A stretch of DNA of 5,085 nucleotides from the NCBI GenBank assembly GCA_002315235.1, contig DCGK01000086.1:4793-9877 (forward strand), in the 5' to 3' direction. Positions 4,300 to 5,085 of this stretch are shown piece after piece. The translations under genes and the position numbers were made by a program. Within the stretch, counting starts at the first letter, position 1; each line of letters starts with the position of its first letter. The DNA is from Ruminococcus sp. UBA1780. Its GTDB lineage: Bacteria; Bacillota; Clostridia; Oscillospirales; Ruminococcaceae. The notes beneath the pieces were generated by a model that worked only from the letters and a program-made list of their open reading frames with translations, made no database searches and was not told where the DNA came from.

Positions 4300-5035
4300 A
4301 CTTACAAAGAGAAGACTGGAAGATCTTGCACAGAAATCATACAAAGGGAATCATTACACGTTTACTTCATTTCTCACTGAAGCTGAACTGTCAGAATTCT
4401 ATGAAATAAAACACATCTCCCCTTCCGACTATACCGTTTTCGGCGGAAGACCGGATGCCGAACGTGTAATGATAAGATTCGGAAATCCTGAGGAATTCGG
4501 ATATACTGAGGAGTTTCCGCTGAAGTGCGTTATAATTGAACCTATATCAAAAAAATTTGCCGAAGCACTTACTCACAGGGATTTTCTCGGATGTCTTATG
4601 AATCTGGGAATAAAACGTTCGGAAATCGGTGACATAATAGTTGAGGAAAAAGCAGCATATGTATTCTGTACCGACAAGATGGCAGACTACATCTGCAGCG
4701 AAATAACGCGTGTGCGTCATACTGTTGTTTCATGCAGCATAACTGAAAATCTGCCTTCTGAAACACAGTCACAGAGAACAGAGCTTGAAATTCAGGCAGC
4801 ATCGGAACGAATTGACGGCGTGATATCCAAGGTTTTCCGCATATCCAGAAGCGGATGTTCAGAACTTTTCCGTGAAAAGAAAATTTTTGTAAACGGGAGA
4901 GGCTGTGAAAACAGCAGCTATATTCTTAAGGAAAATGACAAGGTTTCTGTCAGAGGCTTCGGTAAATTTATTTATATATGCACCGGAGGCACTACAAGAA
5001 AGGGAAACAGAATTTTAAAAATAGAAAAATTTTAG
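4289..5035 (+). CDS. ylmH: YlmH family S4-domain RNA-binding protein
   Basis: This 248-residue protein matches YlmH across its length. The N-terminal half carries FGGRPDAERVMI (51-62) and the family signature LTHRDFLGCLMNLGIKRSEIGD (94-115, shown here in part as THRDFLG and LGIKRSEIGDI). The C-terminal S4 RNA-binding domain spans about 173-230, with ERIDGVI, SRSGCSELF and VNG, then a basic tail. In Bacillus subtilis YlmH binds 50S subunits carrying stalled peptidyl-tRNA and contributes to ribosome-associated quality control. The gene usually lies in the ylm cluster next to divIVA. The chosen ATG is 4289, with GGGAG at 4274-4278 10 nt upstream. An in-frame ATG at 4136 would add 51 residues that match nothing in the family and are the shifted-frame reading of the C39-like gene. 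The neighbour overlap is 11 bp, and a terminator follows directly. Confidence 0.93.
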   Translation: MKDELTKRRLEDLAQKSYKGNHYTFTSFLTEAELSEFYEIKHISPSDYTVFGGRPDAERVMIRFGNPEEFGYTEEFPLKCVIIEPISKKFAEALTHRDFLGCLMNLGIKRSEIGDIIVEEKAAYVFCTDKMADYICSEITRVRHTVVSCSITENLPSETQSQRTELEIQAASERIDGVISKVFRISRSGCSELFREKKIFVNGRGCENSSYILKENDKVSVRGFGKFIYICTGGTTRKGNRILKIEKF

Positions 5036-5069
5036 GCTGTGAAACACAGGGTTTCACAGCCTTTTATTG
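5035..5069 (+). terminator. Intrinsic terminator after ylmH
   Basis: GGCTGTGAAAC (5035-5045) pairs perfectly with GTTTCACAGCC (5051-5061) around a 5-nt loop, followed by TTTTATT. The stem begins with the last base of the ylmH stop codon. The arms contain GTGAAAC and GTTTCAC, but in the opposite order to a parS site. Confidence 0.88.
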
Positions 5070-5085
5070 TAAACGCATTAAATAA
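5069..5085 (+). repeat. 17-bp motif shared with the parA upstream region, cre-like
   Basis: GTAAACGCATTAAATAA matches the reverse complement of 1446-1462 at 16 of 17 positions. With the preceding T, TGTAAACGCATTAA also resembles a catabolite-responsive element, missing only the C near its end. It runs to the window edge, so a longer repeat or an operator of the next gene cannot be distinguished here. Confidence 0.4.

Noticed and set aside
5036..5061. parS-like halves GTGAAACA and GTTTCAC near the window end
   Set aside because: The halves are in the reverse order of the parS palindrome and separated by a loop, and they form the stem of the ylmH terminator.

Overview
The window looks like chromosomal DNA of a low-to-moderate GC Clostridia member, most likely a Ruminococcus-like rumen or gut bacterium. 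This placement is an inference. It rests on AT-rich intergenic DNA, strong GGAGG ribosome-binding sites, a TTG start, and a cytoplasmic CelC-type family 5 glucanase. Six protein genes are supported, all on the + strand, in four transcription units. Each unit is closed by a good intrinsic terminator.

Layout. (1) 1-207 is AT-rich, with two direct copies of an 18-bp sequence that resembles an IS5-family terminal repeat, then a promoter with a LacI/CcpA-like operator candidate in its spacer. (2) 208-1245 encodes a CelC-like GH5 beta-glucanase without a signal peptide, followed by a terminator. (3) 1331-1598 holds an inverted third copy of the 18-bp repeat, a structured ~105-bp remnant, and a strong extended -10 promoter. 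(4) 1599-3062 is a two-gene unit: a ParA/Soj-type ATPase, then a protein with a basic N-terminus, a Gln/Pro-rich linker and a C-terminal ComFB-like domain carrying a CCxCxxC cysteine cluster. There is no ParB gene. (5) 3226-3855 encodes a helical protein resembling DUF5610. (6) 3937-5035 encodes a small stand-alone C39-like papain-fold protein whose 3' end overlaps ylmH, the S4-domain ribosome-associated quality-control factor.

How the genes may work together. The GH5 enzyme probably cleaves imported mixed-linkage or laminarin-type oligosaccharides, under sugar control. The ParA/ComFB-domain pair is the most intriguing part. ParA ATPases position cargo through a partner that stimulates ATP hydrolysis, and ComFB-family proteins have been reported as cyclic-dinucleotide receptors in cyanobacteria. 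The pair could therefore be a nucleotide-second-messenger-linked positioning system. That is a hypothesis, not something the sequence proves. The C39-like/ylmH pair looks translationally coupled, which places a putative cysteine peptidase beside a translation-rescue factor.

No tRNA, rRNA, CRISPR array or intact transposase gene was seen.
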